This document shows positions 9,334 through 17,767 of a stretch of DNA of 64,000 nucleotides, in pieces. This DNA comes from Paludibacteraceae bacterium (GTDB lineage: Bacteria > Bacteroidota > Bacteroidia > Bacteroidales > Paludibacteraceae): the NCBI GenBank assembly GCA_024693065.1, contig JAILLP010000027.1, forward strand, positions 1 to 64,000. Direction: 5' to 3'. How positions within the stretch are numbered: the first letter of the stretch is position 1; every line of letters starts with the position of its first letter. The position numbers were made by a program, and so were the translations under genes. Under the pieces are notes generated by a model. That model saw only the letters and a program-made list of their open reading frames with translations, searched no databases and was not told the origin of the DNA.

Positions 9334-10395
9334 TTATTTGATTGTGACCATAGTCGCACCATATCCATACTCAAGGAAGGATGCGTCCTGCACGTAACAA
9401 GTGGCGTATTTATGCTTCAGTTGTTTTAAGATTTCCTTGCGCAACACCCCGTCGCCCTTGCCATGGATAAAGACGATCTTCTGGCCCTTCTGCTTCGCGT
9501 ATTGCCCCATCACCTCGTTGAACTTGTCCAACTGGTACTGCAGTATGTCACCGTTGCTCATGCCCGTCGTATTGTCCAACAACTGGTTGATGTGCAGGTC
9601 TATCTCCACGACATCCTGCTTCGGCTTGCTGGAGACGGAGACCTTAGCGGGGAACTTCGTCTCCTTATCCTTCAGCACCTCCTTCATCTTTTCGGCGGAG
9701 ATTTCCTCGCCCCATGCGCCATCGTTCTTCACGATCGGGAAGAGCAGCGCATCCTCGTCGAAATAATCGTTCTCGACGAAGCTATGCAACTTATAGAACT
9801 TCACAGGGTTCACCTTCACCTGCACGTCGAACGCAGGTTTGCCCTTGTAGGCCTTCTTCTGCTTGAAGGGCATCAACTGCACACGCAGGATCTCCAAGTC
9901 ATTGAGTTGATCCTTGTTGACCTCCTCCAGCAGGAGTTTCGTGTTCGGCTGGATGAAACCCGCGGCACGGGAGATGAACATCGAGCCGTTTCCGTTCGCC
10001 ACGTTATAACCCAGGTAATAATTGCTGTCGTTGATCAGATAGCAGTCGTAATTGGTCACGGAGAGTCGTTTGACGTCATGCGGGAGATAGGCAAGAAATA
10101 CATTCAGGGTCTCCCCTTCCTGCGTCTCCTCCCCCGGCTCGTACGAGTCGTCATCATCCTCCTCGGCGGACTCCGGCTTGAGGTTCTCTATCTTATCGGG
10201 CACCGGACGCACCTCCTCCGACTTGCTCTCCTTGCGGTCGGCGGCGGCATCCACCACCACACACTCACGCGCCAGCGTAGGCACATCGAAGCCGTCCTCG
10301 TCGGTCACCAGGACCATTTCACGGCTCACTATCTTACTAACCACTCCGCCACCCGTAGCGTTCAGGAAGCGGACTCTATCACCAACCTTCACCAT
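9334..10395 (-). CDS. DUF2027 domain and Smr endonuclease-like domain protein
   Basis: The 353-residue protein starts with a small beta domain (VGDRVRFLNATGGGVV), has an acidic linker (about 65-90), a DUF2027 region typical of Bacteroidota, and a C-terminal Smr domain with DLHINQLL and IHGKGDGVLRKEI. Smr domains, first found at the MutS2 C-terminus, nick DNA or cleave RNA; recent family work links some to ribosome rescue. The combination with DUF2027 has no function I can name. It lies between the CNNM gene and the NifX-like gene, with 3-11 bp gaps. Confidence 0.85.
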   Translation of the reverse strand: MVKVGDRVRFLNATGGGVVSKIVSREMVLVTDEDGFDVPTLARECVVVDAAADRKESKSEEVRPVPDKIENLKPESAEEDDDDSYEPGEETQEGETLNVFLAYLPHDVKRLSVTNYDCYLINDSNYYLGYNVANGNGSMFISRAAGFIQPNTKLLLEEVNKDQLNDLEILRVQLMPFKQKKAYKGKPAFDVQVKVNPVKFYKLHSFVENDYFDEDALLFPIVKNDGAWGEEISAEKMKEVLKDKETKFPAKVSVSSKPKQDVVEIDLHINQLLDNTTGMSNGDILQYQLDKFNEVMGQYAKQKGQKIVFIHGKGDGVLRKEILKQLKHKYATCYVQDASFLEYGYGATMVTIK

Positions 10396-10398
10396 GTC

Positions 10399-10800
10399 TC
10401 AATTATTTTTTTCAGGAACGACGTATGAAAACTTCAGGTTGTCCGACCCGTGGCAATCATGATGGTCGCACGACTCTTGGGAGTCCGACAGCTTGCCCGC
10501 CAGATGTTGCGCCAGCACGTCGTCCACCTTTCCGTGGCACCCTCTGATCACCTCTATCTGTTGCTCCGACAGCTTGCGGAAGGCGCCATCGCCCATATTG
10601 CCCGCCAGCATCAGGGTCACACCCATCTCACGCAACAGGCTGGCGATGTTGGACTTGCAACCACAGCCCTGCGGTGAATCAAGGCGCTCCTGAATCACCA
10701 CCTTGTTATCATCGTTCAAATGATAGATCGTATAGTATGCACAATGTCCGAAATGGTCGTCCACCCTGCCATCCCTCGTGGGTATCGCAATAAGTTTCAT
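10399..10800 (-). CDS. NifX/NifB-type iron-molybdenum cofactor-binding family protein
   Basis: The 133-residue protein has the dinitrogenase-cofactor fold (MKLIAIPTRDGRVDDHFGHC), a cysteine pair in PQGCGCKSN, and a His/Cys-rich tail (CDHHDCHG). No nitrogenase genes are near, so a general metal- or Fe-S-cluster-binding role is likelier than nitrogen fixation. The ATG at 10800 is preferred over one 33 bases upstream because only the shorter form starts on the conserved domain. A promoter box and a stem-loop lie upstream. It overlaps nothing and leads a three-gene minus-strand unit. Confidence 0.85.
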   Translation of the reverse strand: MKLIAIPTRDGRVDDHFGHCAYYTIYHLNDDNKVVIQERLDSPQGCGCKSNIASLLREMGVTLMLAGNMGDGAFRKLSEQQIEVIRGCHGKVDDVLAQHLAGKLSDSQESCDHHDCHGSDNLKFSYVVPEKNN

Positions 10801-10836
10801 ACGTGTAAGATATTCGTTAAACACTAAAATCACATG

Positions 10837-10857
10837 CTCCTGCCCTTTCGGCAGGAG
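10837..10857 (-). other. Perfect 8-bp stem-loop in the leader of the NifX-like gene
   Basis: CTCCTGCC (10837-10844) pairs with GGCAGGAG (10850-10857) around CTTTC. It falls where transcripts from the box at 10863-10870 should begin, so it would form at the extreme 5' end of the mRNA. It has no T-run and is not a terminator in this orientation. Confidence 0.6.
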
Positions 10858-10862
10858 ACATG

Positions 10863-10870
10863 CAAAGATA
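10863..10870 (-). promoter_or_regulatory. -7 box TATCTTTG for the NifX-DUF2027-CNNM unit
   Basis: It is an exact match to TAnnTTTG on the minus strand, 63 bases upstream of the start at 10800. No clear -33 TTTG is seen. Confidence 0.6.
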
Positions 10871-10891
10871 ACAAATAATAAGCGACGGAGA

Positions 10892-11140
10892 GAAATATGA
10901 ATTAAGAATTAAGAAACGTTAGTTCGACGTAGTCAATTAAGAATTAAAAGTTAAGAGCTGATGGGGCGAACGAATCAGAAGGTCTTAGGAGCACTCGTCC
11001 CAGCATCTGCGATCCAATAACTCTTCCCCTTTCGGACGAACGGTGCAGCACAAAGCCCCAGCGGGGCGATATCCTACAGGCAGGGGTATAAACCCCTGTA
11101 TAACAGATAACGGCGCAGAAGGGAACCCCAAAGGGGTGAC
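10892..11140. repeat. REP-like element (diverged copy) in the nifX-C10 intergenic region
   Basis: It carries a GAATTAAGAATTAAGAA tract, the tag AAACGTTAGTTCGACGTAG (10914-10932) ending in GTCAATT, the hairpin CCCCAGCGGGG and the hairpin CAGGGGTATAAACCCCTG. The same parts recur at 17487-17767 and 26341-26604. No gene is visible between 10801 and 11245. Confidence 0.75.
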
Positions 11141-11207
11141 ACAAAGAATCACCATGCATTTGGATTAAAAAAATTAATTTGTGTATTTTTTATTATAAAG
11201 AATATTG

Positions 11208-11215
11208 TATCTTTG
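11208..11215 (+). promoter_or_regulatory. -7 box TATCTTTG for the C10 protease operon
   Basis: It is an exact TAnnTTTG match, 30 bases before the ATG at 11246. This is why the upstream in-frame TTG at 11213 is not taken as the start. Confidence 0.7.
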
Positions 11216-11245
11216 CATGTTTTCTTATTAAAAAATAAAGTCACT

Positions 11246-13174
11246 ATGATAAGTATAAAAAAAATATTATTTTTAAACTATGTATTAAAAATAACTACTA
11301 AAGTTTTATTGCCAATTTTATTGTTTAGCCCGTTTTGTTTAGTCGAAGCAGACCCAGTCGATTATAGCGACGCACAGAAGGTTGCCTGTAATTTTATGAA
11401 AAGGTCTTTTGGCAAGACCGATGCAGTAGCGGATGTAGTAACATTCGACACGCTTGGCATTACAGCAATGTATGCATTCAATTTTAAAGGCGGAGGCTAT
11501 GTCCTGACATCAGGAAGCAAAAAATCAGACCCCATCCTTGCATATTCAGAGACTGGCAGATTTCTTCCGGAGGATAGCATTGACAACGAAAACCTATTGG
11601 ATTTTCTGATCAAGTGTAAACGTGAAGTTATCTATAGAGAAGAGAATCCGTTAAGAAGTCTTAGTACAGAATCTCTCCAGAAATGGGACACTTGGATGAT
11701 AGAAGAATATTATCCCCCCATCTACGGCCCAGGAGATTACGTGAATGAAGTTCCCGACTTGCTTTACGACCCTAACGTTGGGGCTGCAGTGGAATGGAAA
11801 CAGCGGAAATGCGAAGGTGAAGTGACAGATAAGAATACAGGAACAAATAATAATCCTCTCGGAATTTCCTATAACATTATGATGCCTTCGGTTAACGGAT
11901 GTGAACATGCAGTTGCAGGGTGTGTACCCACCGCCTTGGCGCAAGTGCTTTGGAAATGGAAATGGCCAAATTCCGTCACATATACTTACAAAGACGAATT
12001 ATACGAAAGCAAATACACTTGGGATTCAATGCCTCCCATACTGGATGTGAATTCATCTGTCAGGAACATGAACGAGGTATCCACCCTGTTAAGAGACTGT
12101 GGATATATGCTTGATGTCTCATATGGTTGTTCATTTACAAGAGCATTTCATGAACACATGTGTACAAAAGTAGTGAGGCCTGGACTTATTGGCTATAATG
12201 CTTACGGAAACATTTACACAGAGGAATACTCGAGACAACTAAATAGGAGCGAATCTGATACATACCCAATGGCTGAGTGGATAAGCTTAGTAATTACAGA
12301 ATTGATCGCAGGAAGACCGGTAATTATCGGAAATCTTAGCCATTGCTATATTATAAGCGGCTTCCAAAAAAAAGATGACGGTTATTATTTATATGTTAAT
12401 TACGGATGGGGGATAAATAGCAATAATGGCTATTACAATCTTGATTTCACAACAAAATCAGTCGTTACCGACTCCTTGCAAACTGCCTTAATAGGTTTTT
12501 CACCCCAAAAAGGGAATGAAAACCACGAGCATGACATTCATGCGACGTGCACACGATCAACAATCGGGAAAGCGGGAAAACTTTCATTCTATGTGGAGAA
12601 TGCGAATTCATACATACTGAAGATCAAGTATATGGAAAAAACCGCCCGCAAATGGTCAATAATTAGAGGAGTTTACACAAATTGCGAATATATGGAAGGC
12701 CTAAAAGAAAACCTTCTTGACCGAACATCTGGAAATATCTTTGAAGACGGAGTGGTTGATGTCTGGTATAGTGAAAACACCAAACTTGAAAACGAGTACA
12801 CTACGGAATGCGATGTGTTTTCTGCACCTACAATGTACAACATCACATTTATGAACAATTATGGTCAAGTTGTAACCTATGAGGGTACATTCGAACCAGA
12901 AGAGGATGTACCTACCTCTGTTGGAGATGAATTGACAATAGATGCGGTCCTGATATACCCCAATCCATCAACAGGGATATTCAGCATCCATTCTCCTCAA
13001 AATAACATTAACAAGATAACCGTGCACAATGTTTTTGGAACCAGCGTAAAAGAGGTTGAGACAAAAGAAAAGACAAGGATAAATTTGGACTTGTCTAATT
13101 GTCCGACAGGTTGTTATTATGTCGCTATTAATACAGATAATTCAAGAGTAGTTAAACCAATCATAAAAAAATAA
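11246..13174 (+). CDS. Secreted C10 (streptopain/SpeB-like) cysteine protease with T9SS sorting domain
   Basis: The 642-residue precursor has a signal peptide (about 1-35), a C10 propeptide starting DPVDYSDAQKVACNFM, the catalytic cysteine in AGCVPTALAQVLW (Cys226), the catalytic histidine in LSHCYIISGF (His366), and YGWG for the Asn/Trp part of the active site. A region of unknown fold follows, then a type A T9SS sorting domain (YPNPSTGIFSIH to the end, about residues 570-642). It should cross the outer membrane by the type IX system and be activated by propeptide removal. Relatives include SpeB, interpain and the Bacteroides fragilis Bfp proteases, several of which are encoded next to inhibitor genes. 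The stop lies 1 base before the first of three tandem paralogues, so they are probably one operon. It is AT-rich relative to the flanking genes. Confidence 0.9.
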   Translation: MISIKKILFLNYVLKITTKVLLPILLFSPFCLVEADPVDYSDAQKVACNFMKRSFGKTDAVADVVTFDTLGITAMYAFNFKGGGYVLTSGSKKSDPILAYSETGRFLPEDSIDNENLLDFLIKCKREVIYREENPLRSLSTESLQKWDTWMIEEYYPPIYGPGDYVNEVPDLLYDPNVGAAVEWKQRKCEGEVTDKNTGTNNNPLGISYNIMMPSVNGCEHAVAGCVPTALAQVLWKWKWPNSVTYTYKDELYESKYTWDSMPPILDVNSSVRNMNEVSTLLRDCGYMLDVSYGCSFTRAFHEHMCTKVVRPGLIGYNAYGNIYTEEYSRQLNRSESDTYPMAEWISLVITELIAGRPVIIGNLSHCYIISGFQKKDDGYYLYVNYGWGINSNNGYYNLDFTTKSVVTDSLQTALIGFSPQKGNENHEHDIHATCTRSTIGKAGKLSFYVENANSYILKIKYMEKTARKWSIIRGVYTNCEYMEGLKENLLDRTSGNIFEDGVVDVWYSENTKLENEYTTECDVFSAPTMYNITFMNNYGQVVTYEGTFEPEEDVPTSVGDELTIDAVLIYPNPSTGIFSIHSPQNNINKITVHNVFGTSVKEVETKEKTRINLDLSNCPTGCYYVAINTDNSRVVKPIIKK

Positions 13175-13175
13175 C

Positions 13176-14156
13176 ATGAGACATTTCCTTTTATACATAT
13201 CACTGATGATATCAACAACATCCTTCGCATTTGAAAGCGCAGACTCGGCCTTGGACTTTGTTTATGAATATGCTTCGGACTCTATTCCCAGTTTTTACGA
13301 TTACTATTATCGTGTGGGTGTGATGGAGCACGATGTGGACACAATTGTCAACTATAGAGATTTGTACAAAAACAACGAATTGATCGGATCTGCATCAGAT
13401 ACGTTTCTCGTACCACAAAACCACTATGCTTTTTTCATCACAACACCTGAAAACTTTGTTTTTGAAGGACAATCTCCATACGTGACATATCTGTTTTTAT
13501 CAAAGCAAGATTCATCTTACCAGAAGATAGATACAGTCGGCATTCCTGAACGTTTAACGAAATGGGACAGCGTGAGGATAGACGGAAGGATAACGAAGAA
13601 ACAAGCAATAGAAGACATATCACACTGTATCGATTATTACACGCAGGCGAATCCCCAAACATATGATGTGTATCTTATCGAAGACACTACGAATTTCAGC
13701 GGAATTGACAACGTGGATCGTTTAAGATATTTGCTTAAAGATTTGTACAAAGAGTGGAACTTCATCATTGATACACATGAAGACACATGTTTACATGTCG
13801 TATATTGGAGGAATAGAGAAGGAATATATCCGAAGATCGCTATGATAGCCGCACCATTTTACACGCAAACGGATCTTTCTACAATCGATGGATTCACAAA
13901 AGTGATCAGCAAAAGTGTTGATGGGGTAAGAGACATCAAATCCGAACTAGATGTTTCCGTCCATCCTAATCCTGCATCGGATGCTGTTTATGTAAGCATT
14001 GATGAATGCTCGCTTTCCCTCTTTGCTGACGACGGAAAATTGCTAAAGAGTGCTATCGGCAACGTCATGTCAATAAGGGAATTGCAGCCCGGACTGTATT
14101 TCTTGAAAATAACAAAGGACGGAAAGTCGGCGACAAGGAAAATAATCAAAGAATAA
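13176..14156 (+). CDS. Secreted T9SS-sorted protein, tandem paralogue 1 (unknown function)
   Basis: The 326-residue protein has a signal peptide (about 1-18, ending TTSFAF), a unique body (about 19-245) with VGVMEHDVDTI, DHYAFFI-like and GIPERLTKWD segments, a THEDTCLHV motif, and a type A sorting domain (HPNPASDAVYVSIDE to KKIIKE-like end, about 258-326). I do not recognise the body. It starts 1 base after the C10 protease stop. SpeB, staphopain and Bfp protease loci carry small inhibitor genes beside the protease, so a protease inhibitor or chaperone is possible, as is an unrelated surface protein; the sequence decides neither. Confidence 0.85.
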   Translation: MRHFLLYISLMISTTSFAFESADSALDFVYEYASDSIPSFYDYYYRVGVMEHDVDTIVNYRDLYKNNELIGSASDTFLVPQNHYAFFITTPENFVFEGQSPYVTYLFLSKQDSSYQKIDTVGIPERLTKWDSVRIDGRITKKQAIEDISHCIDYYTQANPQTYDVYLIEDTTNFSGIDNVDRLRYLLKDLYKEWNFIIDTHEDTCLHVVYWRNREGIYPKIAMIAAPFYTQTDLSTIDGFTKVISKSVDGVRDIKSELDVSVHPNPASDAVYVSIDECSLSLFADDGKLLKSAIGNVMSIRELQPGLYFLKITKDGKSATRKIIKE

Positions 14157-14184
14157 CGAAGGGGTGGATTTTATAAAAAATAAC

Positions 14185-15165
14185 ATGAAACATTTCCTTC
14201 TATACTTATCACTGATGATATCAACAACATCCTTCGCATTTGAGAGCGCAGACTCGGCCTTGGACTTTGTTTATGAATATGCTTCGGACTCTATTCCAGA
14301 TTTTTACGATTACTATTATCGTGTGGGTGTGATGGAACACGATGTGGACACAATTATCAACTATAGAGATTTGTACAAAAACAACGAATTGATTGGGTCT
14401 GCTTCAGACACGTTTTTCGTACCACAAGACCACTATGCTTTTTTCATCACAACACCTGAAAACTTTGTTTACGACGACCAATCTCCATACGTGACATATC
14501 TGTTTTTATCAAAGCAAGATTCTTCTTACAAAGTAATAGACACAGTCGGAATTCCTGAACGTTTAACGAAATGGGACACGGTGAGGATAGACGGAAGATT
14601 AACGAAAAATCAAGCAATTGTATGCATATCACACCGTATCGATTATTACACGCAAGCCAATCCCCCAATATATGATGTCTATCTTATCGAAGACACTACG
14701 AATTTCAGCAAGATTGACAACGTGGATCGTTTAAGATATTTACATGAAGACATGAACATAGCATGGAATTTCATCATTGACACACACGAAGATACTTGCC
14801 TACATGTCAGGTGCGCAAGGGATAGAGAAGGAACTTATGCGATGATCGATATGATAGCCGCACCATTTTACACGCAAACTGATCTTTCAACAATCGATGG
14901 ATTCACAAAAGTGATCAGCAAAAGTGTTGACGGAGTAAGAGATATCAAATCCGAACTAGATGTTTCCATCCATCCTAATCCTGCATCAGATGCTGTTTAT
15001 GTAAGCATTGATGAATGCTCGCTTTTCCTCTTTGCTGACGACGGAAAATTACTGAAGAGTGCTGTCGGCAACGTCATGCCAATAAGGGAATTGCAGCCCG
15101 GATTGTATTTCCTGAAAATAACAAAGGACGGGAAGTCGGCGATAAGGAAAATAATCAAAGAATAA
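14185..15165 (+). CDS. Secreted T9SS-sorted protein, tandem paralogue 2
   Basis: The 326-residue protein is nearly identical to its two neighbours through the signal peptide and the last 85 or so residues. Differences cluster in the body: SHRIDYYTQANPPIYDV, EDMNIAWNF, and CARDREGTYAMID where copy 1 has YWRNREGIYPKIA. The ATG at 14185 is chosen because the upstream in-frame GTG at 14164 lies in the spacer. It is preceded by a 28-base spacer that is identical to the one before copy 3. Its sorting domain has private changes (SIHPNP, LFLFA, VMPIREL). Confidence 0.85.
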   Translation: MKHFLLYLSLMISTTSFAFESADSALDFVYEYASDSIPDFYDYYYRVGVMEHDVDTIINYRDLYKNNELIGSASDTFFVPQDHYAFFITTPENFVYDDQSPYVTYLFLSKQDSSYKVIDTVGIPERLTKWDTVRIDGRLTKNQAIVCISHRIDYYTQANPPIYDVYLIEDTTNFSKIDNVDRLRYLHEDMNIAWNFIIDTHEDTCLHVRCARDREGTYAMIDMIAAPFYTQTDLSTIDGFTKVISKSVDGVRDIKSELDVSIHPNPASDAVYVSIDECSLFLFADDGKLLKSAVGNVMPIRELQPGLYFLKITKDGKSAIRKIIKE

Positions 15166-15193
15166 CGAAGGGGTGGATTTTATAAAAAATAAC

Positions 15194-16183
15194 ATGAGAC
15201 ATTTACTTCTATACTTATCATTGATGATATCATCGGCATCCTTCGCATTTGAAAGCGCAGACTCGGCCTTGGACTTCGTTTATGAATATGCTTCGGACAC
15301 TCTTTGGGGATTTGAGTTAACAGATTATCGTTGTTCTTACACCGTGGGTGTGATGGAACACGATGTGGACACTATTATCAACTATCGAGGTTTGTATGAA
15401 AACAACGAATTGATTGGGTCTGCTTCAGACACGTTTTTCGTACCACAAGACCACTATGCTTTTTTCATCACAACACCTTACAATATTATTTTTGAAAGGC
15501 AATCCCCATACGTGAAATATATATTCTTATCGAAGCAAGATTCTTCTTACAAAGTAATAGACACAATCGGAATTCCCGAACGTTTAACGAAATGGGATGT
15601 TGTAAGAACTGATGGAAGAACGACCAAAACCCAAGCAATAGCAAGTCTAACAAATAAAATCGAATTTTACACACAAAAAGAGAGCCCCATATATGATGTT
15701 TATCTCATTGAAGACACCTCAAATTTTAGTGACATTGACAACGTGAATCGTTTAAGATATTTATATGAAGATTTGGACAAAGCGTGGAATTTCATCATTG
15801 ACACACATGAAGATACTTGTTTACATGTCTTTTATTGGAGGGATAGAGAGGGCAATTATATGATGGGAGGGATGCCTGCACCATTTTACACGCAAACGGA
15901 TCTTTCTACAATCGATGGATTCACAAAAGTGATCAGCAAAAGTGTTGACGGAGTAAGAGATATCAAATCCGAACTAGATGTTTCCGTCCATCCTAATCCT
16001 GCATCGGATGCTGTTTATGTAAGCATTGATGAATGTTCGCTTTCCCTCTTCGCTGAAAACGGAAAATTACTGAAGAGTGCTGTCGGCAACGTCATGTCAA
16101 TAAGGGAATTGCAGCCCGGACTGTATTTCTTGAAAATAACAAAGGACGGAAAGTCGGCGACAAGGAAAATAATCAAAGAATAA
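15194..16183 (+). CDS. Secreted T9SS-sorted protein, tandem paralogue 3
   Basis: The 329-residue protein differs most from copies 1 and 2 near residues 34-48 (TLWGFELTDYRCSYTVG instead of SIPxFYDYYYRVG) and around 150-165 (TNKIEFYTQKESP). The sorting domain matches copy 1 (SVHPNP, LSLFA, VMSIREL, KSATRK), while TFFVPQDHYAFF matches copy 2. This mosaic pattern suggests exchange between copies. It ends the operon; AT-rich TTAATTC repeats follow before queA. Confidence 0.85.
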   Translation: MRHLLLYLSLMISSASFAFESADSALDFVYEYASDTLWGFELTDYRCSYTVGVMEHDVDTIINYRGLYENNELIGSASDTFFVPQDHYAFFITTPYNIIFERQSPYVKYIFLSKQDSSYKVIDTIGIPERLTKWDVVRTDGRTTKTQAIASLTNKIEFYTQKESPIYDVYLIEDTSNFSDIDNVNRLRYLYEDLDKAWNFIIDTHEDTCLHVFYWRDREGNYMMGGMPAPFYTQTDLSTIDGFTKVISKSVDGVRDIKSELDVSVHPNPASDAVYVSIDECSLSLFAENGKLLKSAVGNVMSIRELQPGLYFLKITKDGKSATRKIIKE

Positions 16184-16250
16184 ACAAGGAAAGAGGAATT
16201 CTTAATTCTTAATTCATAACTCTTAATTCAATTAACTACCTTCGCGGAGA
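16184..16250. repeat. TTAATTCTTAATTC repeats and weak -7 box before queA
   Basis: Degenerate TTAATTC/CATAACTC units occupy 16196-16235; similar tracts flank the REP-like elements elsewhere. TACCTTCG at 16237-16244 is one base off TAnnTTTG and lies 22 bases before the queA ATG. Confidence 0.45.
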
Positions 16251-16265
16251 ATTAAAGAAGAAGAC

Positions 16266-17486
16266 ATGAAGACTCCGCAAAATATCGCCATAGAGGATTT
16301 CAACTATGACCTTCCAGACGAGCGAATCGCCAAATTCCCTTTAGAGAAAAGGGACGAATCGAAACTGTTGCTCTATCGAGACGGGGACATCTCCCACTCG
16401 ACGTTCAAGAACATCTCCCAATACCTCAACGAGGGGGATCTGCTGGTCTGCAACAACACCCGCGTCATCCAAGCCCGCCTCCTCTTCCACAAGGAGACCG
16501 GCGCCCGCATCGAGGTATTCTGCCTGGAGCCGGTACGCCCCCACGACTACGTGCTCACCTTCCAAGCCATCGGCGAATGTGTCTGGAAATGCATGGTTGG
16601 CAACGCCAGCAAGTGGAAGGCGGGGACCATACTGGAACGTGACGTAACAGTGAACGGCAAGGAGGTGATCCTCAAGGCGGAGAAACTGGAGGCGGAGGGG
16701 AACGCCTACCACGTGCGCTTCTTCTGGGACGAGCCAAGCACCAACTTCGCGGATATCCTGGACGCTTTCGGCGTATTGCCTATCCCTCCATACCTGCATC
16801 GGGAGACGGTGGACCGCGACAAGGTGACCTACCAGACCGTCTACTCGAAGATCAAGGGTTCTGTGGCGGCGCCTACGGCCGGACTCCACTTCACACCCGA
16901 GGTGTTCGAGTCGCTCCGCAAGAAAAACATCAGCTGCGAGGAAGTGACGCTCCATGTGGGGGCCGGCACCTTCCAACCGGTCAAATCGGCGACCATCGGC
17001 GACCATGAGATGCACTCCGAATGGATATGCGTCCGCCGTAGCGTCATCGAAAAAATACGCAAGGCAGGCAAGGTCGTGGCGGTCGGCACCACCTCCGTCC
17101 GCACGTTGGAGAGCCTCTACTACATCGGCTGCCAGCTGGCGGAGAACATGAATCTACCGGAGACCGAGCTCAAGGTGACGCAATGGATGCCCTACGAGAG
17201 CGGCTACACCCTCTCCACGGAAGAGTCGTTGGACGCCATCCTCCGATACATGGAGAAGCATGAGCTGGAGAGCATCAGCGCAGACACCCAAATCATCATC
17301 GTGCCAGGCTACCAATTCCACCTGGTGAAGGCCATCATCACCAACTTCCACCAACCGCAGAGCACCCTGTTGCTGCTCATCTCCGCCTTCGTGGGCGACG
17401 ATTGGAAGAGGATGTACGACTATGCCATGAAGAATGATTTCAGGTTCTTGAGTTATGGGGACAGCTCGTTGTTAATTAAGAATTAA
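16266..17486 (+). CDS. queA: S-adenosylmethionine:tRNA ribosyltransferase-isomerase QueA
   Basis: The 406-residue protein has the conserved start of the family (IEDFNYDLPDERIAKFPLEKRD), the VCNNTRVIQARL block, GSVAAPTAGLHFTPEV, and the C-terminal TNFHQPQSTLLLLISAFVG. It transfers and rearranges the ribosyl group of SAM onto 7-aminomethyl-7-deazaguanine in tRNA, giving epoxyqueuosine. Length is slightly above the proteobacterial form, as usual in Bacteroidota. It looks monocistronic, flanked by the protease operon and a REP-like repeat. Confidence 0.95.
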   Translation: MKTPQNIAIEDFNYDLPDERIAKFPLEKRDESKLLLYRDGDISHSTFKNISQYLNEGDLLVCNNTRVIQARLLFHKETGARIEVFCLEPVRPHDYVLTFQAIGECVWKCMVGNASKWKAGTILERDVTVNGKEVILKAEKLEAEGNAYHVRFFWDEPSTNFADILDAFGVLPIPPYLHRETVDRDKVTYQTVYSKIKGSVAAPTAGLHFTPEVFESLRKKNISCEEVTLHVGAGTFQPVKSATIGDHEMHSEWICVRRSVIEKIRKAGKVVAVGTTSVRTLESLYYIGCQLAENMNLPETELKVTQWMPYESGYTLSTEESLDAILRYMEKHELESISADTQIIIVPGYQFHLVKAIITNFHQPQSTLLLLISAFVGDDWKRMYDYAMKNDFRFLSYGDSSLLIKN

Positions 17487-17767
17487 GAATTTTGAATTAA
17501 GAAACGTCAGTTCGACGTAGTCAATTGGGGGAAGGGATGTGCGACTCTACACGATGCGCAAACCCCAGCCCTGAAGGGGCGATACATATATAGCCTAGGG
17601 CAACGCCCTAGGAAATTATGAATTTTGAATTATGAAACGTCAGTTCGACGAAGTCAATTGAGGGAAGGGATGTGCGGCTCTGCACGATGCGCAAACCCCA
17701 GCCCTGAAAGGGCGACACACATATAGCCTAGGGCAACGCCCTAGGAAATTATGAATTTTAATTATTA
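17487..17767. repeat. REP-like element, two tandem 133-bp copies between convergent genes
   Basis: Copies start at 17502 and 17635 with AAACGTCAGTTCGACG. Each holds GGGAAGGGATGTGCG, a CGATGCGCAAACCCCAG segment, the hairpin GCCCTGAAAGGGC (AGGGGC in copy 1) and a perfect stem CCTAGGGC-AAC-GCCCTAGG, ending AAATTATGAATTTT. The last bases run into the stop of the next gene. It may act as a bidirectional terminator between the 3' ends of queA and the PEP-synthase-like gene. Confidence 0.85.

Larger units (their letters stand above)
14157..16183 (+). repeat. Tandem gene duplication units of about 1.01 kb
   Basis: Units 14157-15165 and 15166-16183 each comprise an identical 28-base spacer plus a paralogue. 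The bases just before copy 1 (ATAAAAAAATAACATGAGACA) match the end of that spacer, so copy 1 is the parent arrangement joined to the protease stop. DNA identity is very high over the last 280 bases of each unit. Confidence 0.85.

Noticed and set aside
9463-10428. 321-codon plus-strand frame opposite the DUF2027-Smr gene
   Set aside because: No recognisable motif, and the minus-strand gene is secure.
10399-10800. Nitrogen fixation gene
   Set aside because: The family is broad and no nif genes are present in the window.
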